Source: Rhipicephalus microplus
Lineage: Eukaryota > Arthropoda > Arachnida > Ixodida > Ixodidae
DNA: 64,000 nt
Assembly (NCBI RefSeq): GCF_043290135.1
Contig: NC_134701.1
Span: forward strand, 36,669,501-36,733,500
Direction: 5' to 3'
Part shown: piece after piece, positions 49,291 to 59,813 of the stretch
Position numbering within the stretch: position 1 is the first letter of the stretch
Layout of the letters: each line of letters opens with the position of its first letter
Position numbers and translations under genes: made by a program
The notes under the pieces: model-generated
The model's input: the letters and a program-made list of their open reading frames with translations, nothing else
The model's database searches: none
What the model was told of the DNA's origin: nothing

Positions 49291-49636
49291 TGTCGGCAAC
49301 ACGTCGAGCAGCAGAGGCAGCACTGGAAGCTGTCAATGCTTTCTTTTTCACATTTGGAGATTTGTGCTTATGACTACCAAATTGATGCAATGTTAGGTAT
49401 TTTCTCTTGCACCGTGGCCGATCCGTGATCACTGGCAAGAATCCACGGCCAAACCGTGCCGCCCACGACTGACATATCCGCTCAGCGCTTCGATGACCTG
49501 CTTGACGGCGCAGAAAAGTAGACAATGGGAGGCGCGCGTGCGCGGGACCGAGGAGAATATGCGCCGTAGCCAAAGGCAACTGTTCAGGAGACCAATGGCG
49601 CTCCCGCATTTTTGTCACGTGGTGCGCTGTGGTGAC

Positions 49637-50878
49637 TGTGACGAGCGAGCCGTAGGGGCAAAACCCTGAGCGCGGAATCAAGACGAAAAGGAAGAAGAGA
49701 AGAAAGAAGACGGGTGCAGCGGACGTACGCAGCCGTCTTCGATGGTTGTCGGGGCTTTCGACCCCGTGTCCTGGGCGCTCGCTTCAGTTGAGCGTGACCT
49801 GGACGCCGGCAAGATGTCAGGGTGCGGGACATCGACGTAAGCTCGAGCCAGCGATCTACACGAGAAGTGTTCCCACCGTGGACGCTACCATGACGGACTC
49901 AACGCCACGTTGCCCGGTGCTACGGTCACCACGACGACGGTGCGCGTGAGTGTCATCTTAAAAACTGGTGGCGCGGGAGTTAAGTGCGTTGAGTGTTAAA
50001 ATGTAGACAAGCGTCTCGTGTGGACAAGAGCTTGCCAGTAAACTTCCTTTAACCTCGTATCGTCCTGATGTTCTTTGTGAGATTTCTTCGTGTGTGTTCT
50101 TGTCCTCGTCTGATATAAGGAACGTCTTCGTGTTATCAGGTTGTCTTGAGCGCGTCCGATGACCTAGGCCCATTGAGTAAACCTCTTACTCACCACAAGC
50201 AACAAAGGTACCAAGCTAAAGGCATTCCTCTATTCTTCAACACCTCGACACCGTGAAGTTGTACGCTACAATAACTACTTGAACCGGGCCAGTCAAAAAG
50301 TGTGCAACTTTCTTGAAGAGACGGGAAGAATGTGATGATTATGTTAAGAGCAGTATAGGGGCAAAATCAGAGAGGGAAATTAACTGAAAGAAGAGAAGAA
50401 AGAAGACTGGTGCAGAGAATGTACGCAGCTGGCTTTGATGGTTGTCAAGGCTTTAGACCCAGTGTCCTGGGCACTCGCCCCGGTCAAACGTGACCTGGAC
50501 GCCAGCAAGACATCAGGGTGCGGGACATAAACTTAAGCTCGAGCCAGCGAGCTACACGAGAAGGCGTGTTCCCACCATGGACGCTACTGCAATGGACTCA
50601 ACGCCACGTTGCCCGGTGCTGCGGTCACCACAACGACGGTGTGCGTGAGTGTGGTTTTCTATACTTGGTGTCGCGGGAGCGAAGCATGCTGACCGTAACG
50701 ACGTAGACTTTCTTCTCGCGCAGGAGGAATTTTATTGTAGACTTTCCATTTATCATTGTGAGATTGCATCATATGTGTTCCTGTCCTCGTCTGATATAAA
50801 GAACGTATTCGTGTTATCGGGTTGTCTTGACTGCCTCCAATGACTTGGGCCCATTGAATAAACCCCTTACTCACCACA
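49637..50878 (+). mobile_element. TRIM-like LTR pair with 133 bp between
   Basis: Two direct repeats, 49637-50197 and 50331-50878. Both start TGTGA(C/T)GA and end ACTCACCACA, so they have TG...CA termini. They share long blocks (gtgacctggacgcc, tcaacgccacgttgcccggt, tgttcttgtcctcgtctgat) and a GAATAAA or GAGTAAA near the end. The interior contains GAAGAGACGGGAAGAA immediately before the second repeat, a polypurine tract for a plus-strand element. There is no coding sequence. It is either a terminal-repeat retrotransposon in miniature or an element with its whole interior deleted. A primer site was not clear, and no exact target duplication was seen. Confidence 0.7.
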
Positions 50879-50879
50879 C

Positions 50880-51835
50880 GTGCGCAGCCAATCAGGCTTC
50901 AGCGCGAGACCTTCTGGACTTTGCTTTCTTATGTGTTTCTCTTCGCCTGCAGGCGGTGGCTGGCGTGGAAACTTGAAGCCGGAAGAACGCTCTCTCAGGC
51001 AAAACAAAGATAGCGGCTCTCGGTTGCGCCGTTGCCAAGTTACTGTTGCTTGAAAAACACGCTTTTTTCATGACTTCCGGGATTTTATGCGCCCCATTAG
51101 GTGGCAAATTGATTTTTTTAAGCACTTCTACGCGGTTCTTCAGAATGATATTTCGGAATCTGAGAAATAACATGTTACGGAAATTGAAAATCTGATTTTC
51201 GAAAAATCCCTTTTTAGGCCATTTTTCGGGATTTGAAAGCCGCGACCACCGTTAACACGGACCATATCTCTTTTGGAGCAGTCGAGGGACTCTCGCCGCT
51301 CCATAGGCGCATGACGCGCCTTTGGGGTAAGTGTGCTTCTGGTGAGCCATTGCTTCTGGCGATGCAATGGGCGAGCATGAGGTATTGCGTAAACCGTTCG
51401 CCACAGTTGGCGAGACCTTTACACCCATCGGTCCAGAAGTCGATGGCACTGTTTTGGTGTCCACGCTAGTGCCAGCTGGAGCTGGAGAAGTGAGGCAGCC
51501 TTGGCTGTGCCCACCGTGTCCGGCAGTGGCGGTACTGAGCTTACTGTACGCGTGGCGCAGGTTTTCGCAGTTAGTGTTAGCGCCAGCGGCCTTAGAGAAG
51601 CAGGACTTTCTTGCTGGGTAGGCGGACTACATATAACTACATACTTCCACCATGGGGGCAGGAGCCACAGCTAGCAGCTCGCTTAGCACAGCCTGGGCCT
51701 GTAACGAAGGTCAGTGTGGCGCTGCTCCCCGACCAGCTGCATCATCATAGAATGGCCGTAAAACGGTGCGACCTGTCGTCGTGCCTCCTTAAATGAAATA
51801 TTTTCGTGTTTCAGTTAATTATTTTGTTTTCCTTT
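50880..51835. other. No gene recognised
   Basis: Moderately GC-rich. Frames on both strands at 51233-51620 (for example VPAGAGEVRQPWLCPPCP on plus) do not match a family known to me. Confidence 0.45.
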
Positions 51836-51839
51836 TTTC

Positions 51840-52600
51840 AAGTAAAACAGGCTCTCGACTATACCGCGTGACCACCATCACAGTTTGCACAGTGGAGCGG
51901 ACTGTCACAAGTGTTAGAGGAGTGTTCATGATTGCCGCATTTGGCACAGGTCAGTTGGCCTCTACAACTCTGTGAACCATGACCAAAATGCTGGAACTTA
52001 AAGCACCTGTGCAGATTAGGAATATAGAGTCCGATGCTTGTTTTTGTTTAGTCAGTTTAGAGGGACTCAGGCAAAACAGTTCAAGCTAGAGGAATGATTA
52101 GAAATATTGTCAAGATTTCTTTGTTGTCACGCTTTATCTTAATCCTTTGCATCGGGGTTACATTATGGTCCTTCCATTCTTCAAGGAGCTCTTCTTCGCT
52201 CAAGTTCAGAAGATCATCATCAGAGATCACTCCTCTGATTATGTTCATTGACCAACGAGGGGTCACCGTGATTGAAACAGCAGCGAATGCCAGAAGGTTG
52301 GAAAGCTTTTTCTACAGTACGATGTCTCGCAGTTCAAGTAACAGGTCGCCGCTGATTATTTTAGTGGCCTTATAACCGGGTATTATTGGTCAGCAAGACA
52401 CTTCACAACAAGAAATGGAGACAAGGTTCTGATGGTCTTCTGAGGCTGTGTGCAGTGAATAACATGAAGACGAGGAAAACCTTCTGCCAGCTAGGCAAAG
52501 ATGCTGTGTATTGCTTCGGTGCATCCTCTTTTTCTTAGAGGGCGTTCAGGAAGCTTGAGAAAGTCGTAGGAGGTCATAAGTGTTGAAATATATTCGGCGG
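51840..52600 (-). pseudogene. LINE ORF1 fragment with zinc knuckles (I/Jockey-type)
   Basis: The minus strand reads RWSMNIIRGVISDDDLLNLS, then EEELLEEWKDHNVTPMQRIK and IKRDNKEILT (52266-52081). After frame breaks come CFKFQHFGHGSQSC, CAKCGNHEHSSNTC and SPLHCANCDGGHAV, then a stop and SRAC (about 52000-51840). These are three CCHC-type knuckles in the order of an arthropod I-type ORF1; one Cys of the first is Phe. The ORF1 protein coats LINE RNA. No ORF2 follows, so the fragment stands alone. It belongs to a different family from the ORF1 at 5791-7289, whose knuckles differ. Confidence 0.8.
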
Positions 52601-52700
52601 CCATGCCAGCCGCCAACCACCAAGCCCTACATGGGGACGCTGTGACACGTAATGGGAACAAGAAACCAGCTGTACATGCCCACTATAACCAAATATTATA

Positions 52701-54667
52701 CAGTGGACTCCCAATAAACGAAACTCACTTAAACGAAAATGCCTCATTAATAGAACTAATCGGGCTCATATGGCTTGGTTTCTATGTGTTGCGCAGTAAA
52801 ATTCATCAGTTAATCGAAATAGTGCTTATTGGTCACCTAAGCCTAAACGGCACAAACTCTAAACACAGAATCAACTCGCTCATGCCAAAGGTAGTCTCAC
52901 AACCGTGGCAACACCTCGAGATCAAGACAAGCCAATCGAGTAGCCATTCTCGCTTGTGGCTGTGGGAGCTGAGTCGGTGAGTCAATTGTGCGTTACGCCT
53001 ATTGGTGCGGCTAAATGCGGTGGATCACAGTGTTATTTCAGCTTGATGAAAAAGAAGCGGCCGCACCATGCACTCTCGCTTGAAAAAAAGCTGCAAATTC
53101 TTCAGGAGCTCAATCGAAGTGGCCTGCCAAAGATGGTGGTGGCGAAAAAATGGCAATCGACACTGTCGCGGATCTGGAAAGACATAGAGAAAGGATTGAA
53201 GGCACTGTTAAGAACGGAACCTTTACATCTAAACAAATGCAAATGCGGACGACGCCTTATGAACAACTAGAAAAAGTTCGTTTTCTGTGGTTCAAGTGTG
53301 CACGAAGTTCCAATTTGTCCATAAGCGGACCAATTCTCGAGCAGAAATCTCAAGAGATCGCCATGCAAATGGGTGTTAAGAGCTTTGTCCTAAGCAACAG
53401 ATGGCTCAGCCGCTTCAAAACACGCCATGGCATAGTCTTCAAAGCAATCTCAGGTGAGAGTGGAACAGTCAACAGGGACATTTGCACAGACTGGCAACAG
53501 GGGCGGCTTAAAGAAATTTTGATGAGCTTTGAGCCACGAGGCGTCTTCATCGTTGATGAGGTGGATCTCTTTTATAAGGCACTTCCATCAAAGACTCTCA
53601 CCTTCAAAGGCGAAGCCTGTAGTGAAGGAAAACATAGTAAAGATCGCATCACTGTGCTGGTGGGTGCAAACATGGCAGGAGATGAGAAATTCAAGCTGTT
53701 GATAATAAGAAAATCAAGGCACCCACGTTGTTTCAAAGGCGTTCGACACCTTCCCATTGCGTATCATGGGAACGGAAGAGCGTGGATGATCATGGCCATT
53801 TTTGGAAACTGGCTTCGGGAGGATTAAGACACAAGATTTACGAGGCAAGGCAGGAAAGTTGTCTTCATCATGGATAATTGCCCAGACCACGGTCAGGTTC
53901 AAAGACTCCAAGCCATCACTCTGGAGTTCTTGCCAGCCAATGCAACGGCAGTGATCCAGCCGATGGATCACTGCCATTCAAGAAGTCATTCAGAACATTA
54001 AAGTTCATTACTGTAGACGATTGCTCCATCAAATGCTGCTTAGAGCAGGCAGTGGGAAATTCTACAGCAATAGATTTATTGGCAGCCATCCACATTTTGG
54101 CTTGTGCCTGGGAGCAAGTGAAGGCAACAAAAATAGACAGATGCTTTCCCCATGCTGGCTTTCAAGCGCAAGAAAGCAGTACCTAATGAAGAAGAAAACC
54201 CTGCTGATGTCGACATTGAGACAGTATTCAGTCAGGTCGTGCCCTCTGCCTCTTTCACGCTGCAGGACTACAAATCAATTGATGAAAATGTTCGTACCTG
54301 TCGTGAAGAGACTGTCGAGGAAATGATTGCCGAAGTGCAAGATGAGGATCAACTTTCCAGCGATGAATGTGATGACAATACTGCCAATGCATTGGTGCCA
54401 CCAGACCCATAAGCTAAAGAGGCTGTTAAACTTTTGCAGCGTTGTTTTGAGCATGAGGCTTGTCTAGAATTTCTAGTTAGTTTGCCAGGCATGGGTGCGT
54501 ACCTTATGAAAAAAACAACTCAAGCTTGCCAAACAAACCACTCTTCACTTCTTTTTTTCTCCTACTCATCCTCATGAGTAAGGTAAGGTTTGTGCAATTT
54601 GAATAAAGGTCTTGTATCGCTAAATAAGTGTACTTTGGTTAAATGAAACTTCTGATAAATGGAACAG
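52701..54667 (+). mobile_element. Tigger-type DNA transposon with degraded transposase
   Basis: The left end after TA (52699-52700) is CAGTGGACTCCCAATAAACG, then AAACTCACTTAAACG. The right end near 54630-54667, reversed, has a similar run (CATTTATCAGAAGTTTCATT, then TAACC) ending by TA. The transposase spans about 53046-54412. About 2 kb is the normal size of a Tigger. The right terminus is diverged, so its exact position is approximate. Confidence 0.75.
53046..54412 (+). pseudogene. Tigger transposase (pogo/CENP-B family), frame-broken
   Basis: Starts at the Met of MKKKRPHHALSLEKKLQILQ, a CENP-B-type HTH. A frameshift near 53155 follows. The frame from 53150 carries the second HTH (GPILEQKSQEIAMQMGVKSF, NRWLSRFKTRHGIVFKAISG, ESGTVN) and the first catalytic Asp in FIVDEVDLFYKALPSKTLTF. 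A TAA at 53825 and another shift lead to the second Asp in VVFIMDNCPDHG (about 53870) and the third in LPANATAVIQPMDH (about 53966). The tail (54152-54412) is acidic. All three DDE/D residues survive, although the reading frame is broken at least three times. The enzyme would cut and paste the element at TA. Confidence 0.9.
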
Positions 54668-54669
54668 TA

Positions 54670-54990
54670 TTATGAATCCCCTTCGAGTTCCGTGTAGGAG
54701 GAGTAGACTGTATAGTGCCTAAGGAAGGACATACACACAAAGTTAACCCTTTCCACCTGGAAGATGGAAGTAAACAGAAGTGTGGAGATGACAGAAAAGA
54801 TTGAAAAAGATAAAAAGAGAGAGACAGCAAAAGGCGACTGCTGACTTTCCACACAGGGGTGCCGTTTACGTGAAGCCGATGCGAAACGGGTGTGTTGCCT
54901 CTTCCGGGGTGCCTTAAAGGTTTGATCGCCCAGCATCAACTCAACCCTGTGACTCGTTGATCGTTAGCTTGAACTCGTTGATCGTTAGCA
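54670..54990. other. No gene recognised
   Basis: A short duplication (cttgaactcgttgatcgttag type, 54951-54989) just ahead of the next Tigger; nothing else seen. Confidence 0.5.
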
Positions 54991-55464
54991 TAGAAACACA
55001 CACAGCCTCCGAGATTCCTAACACTGGCCGTGTTTATCGTGCAAAGATGCTTCGCTGACAATCGAAACTATCCACCTGGAAATTTTTTGGCGCCAATAAA
55101 GTTCTTTTCGCTTTAGCGCTTGTGCTTGTGCGTGCCACTCTGGCTTCCCGCGCAGCGTGTTCGCGAAGCATTTCACCACTTCGAACTCCGTCACACACCG
55201 ATTTGGTCTGGCCACGCTGGCTATCTTGACTGTTTACCAGCGCCACCTCCGGAGTACCCAAGGCCCCGTCACCAGCCATCACGCCGTTTCGTTTACGCAG
55301 CCCACATGGTGTTTGGCTAGCCTAGTGCATGGTTGTGCGATCGTGTGAAGTGTGCTCTGCAACGCTAAGCCTAGGTGCTTCGACGCTCGTCAGCAAACTC
55401 CTTTGTTCACATCGTGAGGATTTCGCTTGCCTGCGATGGCCCCACTCTGCCTTCATCGTCCTCG

Positions 55465-55703
55465 ATTGATGAATGATTGATATGTGGGGTTTAACATCCC
55501 AAAACCACCATATGATTATGAGAGACGCCGTAGTGGAGGGCTCCGGAAATTTCGACCACCAGGGGTTCTTCTATTGTGCACCCAAATCTGAGCACATGGG
55601 CCTACAACATTTCCGCCTCCATCGGAAATGCAGCCGGGATTCGAACCCGCGACCTGCGGGTCAGCAGCCGAGTACCTTAGCCACTAGACCACCGCGGCGG
55701 GGC
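55465..55703 (-). mobile_element. Full-length tRNA-derived SINE with 16-bp target duplication
   Basis: On the minus strand the head contains an A box (TGGTCTAGTGGCTAAGG) and a B box (GGTTCGAATCC) at tRNA-like spacing. Then comes a body (gccctccactacggcgtctc type) and a tail of ATTCATCAATC repeats. The flanks gccttcatcgtcctcg (55449-55464) and gccttcgtcgtcctcg (55704-55719) are target duplications with one mismatch. I believe it is the tick SINE described as Ruka or a close relative; that name is from memory. Two severely truncated copies lie at 29991-30036 and 56922-56986. Confidence 0.92.
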
Positions 55704-55722
55704 GCCTTCGTCGTCCTCGCCG

Positions 55723-55830
55723 ATGGCACTGAAGCGCGGAAAACAGTACCGTCAGTTAATGATGTAGAAGAAAGCTGCCATTATTAAGTTAGTGAAGAGT
55801 GGTCGATCCAGGCTGACGTGAGCAAGGAGT
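55723..55830 (+). pseudogene. Tigger J transposase N-terminus
   Basis: MALKRGKQYRQLMM, a stop, KKAAIIKLVKSG and then further stops. This is the opening helix of a CENP-B-type DNA-binding domain. It is followed directly by C-terminal sequence, so the element has lost the catalytic core. Confidence 0.65.
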
Positions 55831-55895
55831 TATTATGGACGATATTATCAACGACCACCGCTCTGCTGGTGCTTCCATGCCCATGGAAATAACTT

Positions 55896-56183
55896 TTGAG
55901 CAGTTCGTCGACGCTGACGAGCGAGCTCGACTTCTGCGTAGAGCTAACCGACGAGCAAATAGTCAGTCAAGTTATGGCGGATTCAGACGACTCCGATGTC
56001 GTAAATGAGGAACCAACGCCTGCGCCACCTACGACCCCCAAATTGGTACGAGCATTGATGACGCTGTCATCGGTGTACAGTGATGACATGACCCTTGCTC
56101 AGATCGAAGCGAATGTGATCACATGCAAGCGGAACGCCGTTCAAACAAGGATCAACAAGTTTTTCAAGCCACTGCAGCTCTAA
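55896..56183 (+). pseudogene. Tigger J transposase C-terminal acidic tail
   Basis: A 95-codon frame with CVELTDEQIVSQVMADSDDS, PTPAPPTTPKLVRALMTLSS, VYSDDMTLAQIEANVITCKR and NAVQTRINKFFKPLQL. The acidic stretch, ALxxLxxxY block and terminal FFKP motif are typical of Tigger transposase tails. The true frame start lies upstream in homologous sequence rather than at the first Met. Confidence 0.8.
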
Positions 56184-56737
56184 CACCGGCTGCCCTGACG
56201 GTACCCGCTGTCGGCTGCATGCATTTTTTTAACGCCGCTTTTCAGAGCCACCCTACTGATGCTTTGGCAGAGTTCTGGAAGTCTGGTACTTCGACCTTGA
56301 CCCTTTTGATACGAGGAATACCAATTAAATGGTGCATTTTTTGCTTGCATTGAGCAATATTAGCAAAATGGTGCGGTTTTTTTTTTTGCCTGCATTGAAA
56401 ATTATCAGTAAAATCATGCATTTTTTTTGCTTGCATTCATTTTTTCGGACTGCCAGAATTTTCGGACGGTTTTTCGCTCCCTAGAGGGTCCGAAAAATCA
56501 GCAGTTGACTGTAGTTAATTTGGGGATGAATGTAAAGATCTATTAAATGTCGTGACTGAAAAACTATAAATACTTATCTCATAACTGATTTCACTAATGA
56601 TATCGGCATAGCAAATCACATCAGTGTGCCAAATTTTATCAATTTATGCCAATAAATAAGAGATGTTTTATTTGCCACAAACACCTTCATGTAAAGAAAT
56701 CCCATATTTACTCGCGTAATCCTGCGCGCACGTGCGC

Positions 56738-56781
56738 GCGTGCGTGTGTGTGTGGTGTGTGTGTGTGTGTGTGTGTGTGTG
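56738..56781. repeat. (GT)n microsatellite
   Basis: About 20 GT dinucleotides with one interruption, preceded by a mixed GC/GT stretch from 56725. Confidence 0.95.
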
Positions 56782-56921
56782 TCCTTTTGACGACGTTGAG
56801 CTTTGCTTTTTTTAATTGCGATATGAGCAGTTTCAGCTGGGTTTTTGCCGCCGCTGCCATCATTTACCGTATAGTATACGTACCTATACATACCCTGTAA
56901 TAATCCCATTGGGGGGATTGA

Positions 56922-56986
56922 TTCATTGATTGATTTGTGGGGTTTAACGTCCCAAAACCACTATATGATTATGAGAGACGCCAAAC
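56922..56986 (-). mobile_element. SINE fragment, 5'-truncated, with target duplication
   Basis: ttcattgattgatttgtggg, then gtttaacgtcccaaaaccac, matches the SINE 3' end. Flanks are cccattggggggattga (56905-56921) and cccatggggggattga (56987-57002), equal apart from one base. Only 65 bases of the SINE are present. Confidence 0.9.
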
Positions 56987-57059
56987 CCCATGGGGGGATT
57001 GACAGTATTCTGTAAATAAATAAAATATATGAAAACTCAAAGAAAGAAAAATAAAGCCG

Positions 57060-57791
57060 CCCGCGCTCGGTGCTCAGCTCGTCACGATGTGCCCACAGGT
57101 ACTTCTCTCCCACGCGTACTTTGTCCCGCGAATGCGGGGGGAGGAGAGGGGGTTAGATGCTTGTGCGCGCGTGCTTATCCTTCAGTATGGAGAATCGCGC
57201 ATCTTCAACTTTGACAGGAACGATTGCGTTTGCTCTTTTCAAACAGTCCCTTCGCGTTAAAACCGCACTGATACTCCCCGAGATAGCAAGCGCGCCAGCG
57301 ATCGCGGCGGCCCTTAAAATCCAAGTTTATTATTGCTACTTGAGCGATCCCCCCCTCCTACCTCTCCTCACATTGTTTCATGCTCGTTGAAGACAGGTGG
57401 TTTACTTTCTGTTCGAGCATTCGATGGCAGTTCTAATACGCGAGAGATGTTATGCACTTTCCAGGCGATAGGGATGGGCCGACTTATGTGATCTCTGCTT
57501 CAGCAGCGCTCGCACACTTTTACCCGCTTGCGAAAGTTACAATGCGCGGGGACATGTTGTCAATTTGGACTTGTTGCAGAATATGGCAGCGACAGCAAGA
57601 ACCCGCCAAAAGGGTGCATATAATTGCTATCGCAATAATAACGCAGTTTTTTACTGTAAAATGAGTGTTTGGGGTTAGCTCTGCCTTCGGTACACCTTTT
57701 AATTTGCACATTTATTGTTCTAATTTTCGTACCAAACCTGGATATAACGAAAACTTCTTTATAACAAATTTCTCTGGGAATTTATCGATTT
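57060..57791 (+). mobile_element. Tigger family Y right-half fragment
   Basis: Matches 30520-31440 (ctctgcttcagcagcgctcg, cgcggggacatgttgt). It ends just before the terminal cgttatatccagg, which is replaced by family X sequence at 57792. It has no coding motif. Confidence 0.7.
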
Positions 57792-58449
57792 ATCGTCCTG
57801 GCAAGTGGCCACTGCCTCACGAGCGCTTTGTTGCTTTCGTTGTTGCGCCGCCTTCGTACCACCACATGTGCAGCTTTTCTCTTTTGCGTGTGTGGTGTGC
57901 AAAGCCGCTGCGAACTCCTTGAATTGCCAACTTCTCGTGTAGCTATCTATGGCCAGTGTCAAGAAGTGCAAGACCCTTGACTTTGCGACAAAGTTGAAAG
58001 CTATTCAGCGTGTTGAGGCGTGCGAGAAATGTTCGACCCTTGCAGGCGACTTCGGGATATCACAGAGCACTCTGAGCACCTTGTTAAAAAACAAGGCAGA
58101 CATCAAGGCAAAAGCGGCGGAGCTGCGAACGTCGGGACGCTGCCATGTATCAAATGCTGTTGTAACAACCACATGGAGGGAACCGGGCTGCCGCACATGG
58201 GCAGCCTTGATAACATCGAGACTAGCGTCTTCAACATTTCAAAAGCGATGAAGCAGGCCAAGATTAGTGATTTGTTTCACGCAAATAAATCGTTCTGTTG
58301 CGGCATGTGTGTGGAATTAGTTGTCATTCTTGAATGTGCCTGTTGTAGGTGGTGAGCCGCTACAGGTAAGCTCTATTTTTTTATATCGAATTTTATATAT
58401 CGAACTAATTCGGGATTCTCTTCGAGCTCAATATACTCCTGTTAGACTG
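57792..58449 (+). mobile_element. Tigger family X fragment with right terminus
   Basis: Begins inside the family X leader, carries the N-terminal HTH coding part, then jumps to the 3' region and ends ...CTGTTAGACTG before TA (58450-58451). The DDE region is deleted, as in copy G. It gives the uninterrupted sequence against which insertion R in copy G can be seen. Confidence 0.75.
57949..58251 (+). pseudogene. Tigger transposase N-terminus (CENP-B-type HTH)
   Basis: MASVKKCKTLDFATKLKAIQ, then RVEACEKCSTLAGDFGISQS and TLSTLLKNKADIKAKAAELR. The HTH is uninterrupted and nearly identical to the one at 37640-38060. After residue about 65 the frame passes into 3' sequence (EPGCRTWAALITSRLASSTF), showing an internal deletion that removes all catalytic residues. 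Such a short protein could in principle still bind transposon ends, but no promoter evidence exists. Confidence 0.8.
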
Positions 58450-58845
58450 TATATACAGCAAAAATGTCACCACCCTAAGCTATAGATTAACGCAACATTT
58501 TTTATTCAAATCACATTTCCCCTTAATGATAAATGAAAGACAGCACTTAACATCAGAAAGTCGGGAAAAAAAGTTAGAAGTCTTGATGAAAGTTCGATTG
58601 TACTGCAACCGTTAGGGCTCCTTGCATTGACGGGTCGGCTTGCGGCGCTCTACCTGCGAAGCCCCACCTTGGTATAAGTCGTGTGCGCGGGCTCCCAGAT
58701 GACCACTGAGATGGTGCACTTAGAAAATGTTGGAGTCTCATTTTGCAGGTGGTGCTGTGGACATCGTCCTTTGTCCTGTGGCATCATTCATGTGTTCGAA
58801 GCAGGTGTTCCCTAATCCGCCTAAGAAACTTTCCATCCTCAGTCT

Positions 58846-59088
58846 CTATGATATGGCACTGCAGAGCCACTCTCTGAAGCACCAGCTGTCATCCAGTACA
58901 TGCACAGTGTCTCCTCGCTGTAGAGGATCTTGCCCTTCGTCTACTGTTGATGCTTGACTACTGGGCATCCAAGCTCTGTGCTGTATTCTGGAACGTTGGT
59001 ATGCAAGCAGCATATCTGTAACAATTAGGCTGGTGAATGGCCATCTTCTAACGGAGACACACGTCATGATAAGAGTCCTAGCCACCAA
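58846..59088 (-). pseudogene. Gypsy F integrase C-terminus
   Basis: LQRGDTVHVLDDSWCFREWL corresponds to the xxGDxVRVxxxxxW segment after the core. It has shifts and stops on both sides. Confidence 0.55.
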
Positions 59089-59240
59089 TAATCATGAGAT
59101 TCCATTGCCTTATTCCTGACCCACTTCACTATTTGCACTCCCTTCACGGCCAGGCCATGTAGTGTGCTCAAAGCCACACCACTTGGCAAAATCAGCGATG
59201 TCTCTGGATACAAACTGTCGCACATTATCAGAGCACACTT

Positions 59241-59645
59241 CTAGAAGGATGCTGTAGCAGGCGAAAATTGTGGATGTTTTTTATAGACCTTCTGAGCTTC
59301 CGTTGTGGCTAATTCTTTCACTTCACGAAAATTGGAATGCACGTCTAACACAACTAGGTGCGCGTCACTAGAAAAATAGAATATGTTAATACCTGCTCTG
59401 TGCCATAGCTTGCTAAGTGTTGGGAGCATAATTAGAGGCTCGGACTGTTGTTTCTATGCATACTTTTGGCATGCACTGCAAGAGCAAACCATTGATTTAA
59501 TGTTACCGTCTATTCCAGACCAAAACATTAGTATGCCCGCCCTTGCTTTACACTTAAATATTCCCTGATGGTCAGCGCGAACTGTCGCAAGCATTTGAGC
59601 CTGCACTGACTTAGGTATGACAATTGGGCATTCTTTAATCAACAT
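59241..59645 (-). pseudogene. Gypsy F integrase zinc finger and core start
   Basis: 59645-59454: ATVRADHQGIFKCKARAGIL, then MFWSGIDGNIKSMVCSCSAC and QKY (HHCC finger). 59429-59241: WHRAGINIFYFSSDAHLVVL, then DVHSNFREVKELATTEAQKV, where D in VVLD is the first catalytic Asp. The later D and E are not discernible in open frames. Confidence 0.8.
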
Positions 59646-59813
59646 TTATCAATTACTAATAGCTCAGACTCCAACAAGCTTAATTCCTTTTCCACGCGAC
59701 ATATAACTCCGAACTAACTATACTATAATGCGGTATTTAACTCCGAAAGTTTCTTGATAGATAGGGCTCCTATAGTTTCTCGTCCTGAAGACAGTGTGTC
59801 ATCGATGGCGTTA

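Larger units (their letters stand above)
48690..49681 (-). other. Unassigned minus-strand coding-like region with 12-residue repeats
   Basis: Two overlapping frames (49681-49007 and 49202-48690). The first contains PRCKRKYLTLHQFGSHKHKS, then PNVKKKALTASSAASAARRV. Acidic repeats follow (SSVDDFLDPRPR, SLLDVFSDLQPC, SSLNDFSNSQPC, SLLDDFSGPRPR). The second frame carries SSSYDLSDPQLC and SSLDDFSDPRLC. It then continues with IPSVTASTIQACLETRYILP, SRERTEAVKASFKSVSATER and KMKLLGEKEQRTNVDLAEEF, before entering the monomer array. I do not recognise a family. It could be a repeat-bearing exon, a 5' extension of the LINE ORF, or a chance frame over a minisatellite. The non-repeat part reads like real protein. 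Confidence 0.35.
55000..56511 (+). mobile_element. Tigger copy J, internally deleted, carrying a SINE
   Basis: The right end is clear: reversed, CAGTCAACTGCTGATTTTTC then GGACC, followed by TA (56512-56513). The left end was not found; about 55000 is a guess from the change in sequence character. It keeps a 5' leader, the start of the transposase (ATG at 55723, MALKRGKQYRQL) and the C-terminal coding part, with the middle missing. A full SINE was inserted into the leader. A roughly 60-bp imperfect tandem repeat (56330-56440) precedes the right end. Confidence 0.7.

Noticed and set aside
51233..51620. Host gene exon
   Set aside because: Frames exist on both strands but with no domain, no clear splice-site context and no repetition elsewhere to judge from.
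55600..55703. tRNA gene
   Set aside because: A and B boxes are good, but they head a 239-bp SINE with a tail and target duplications, so this is not a stand-alone tRNA.
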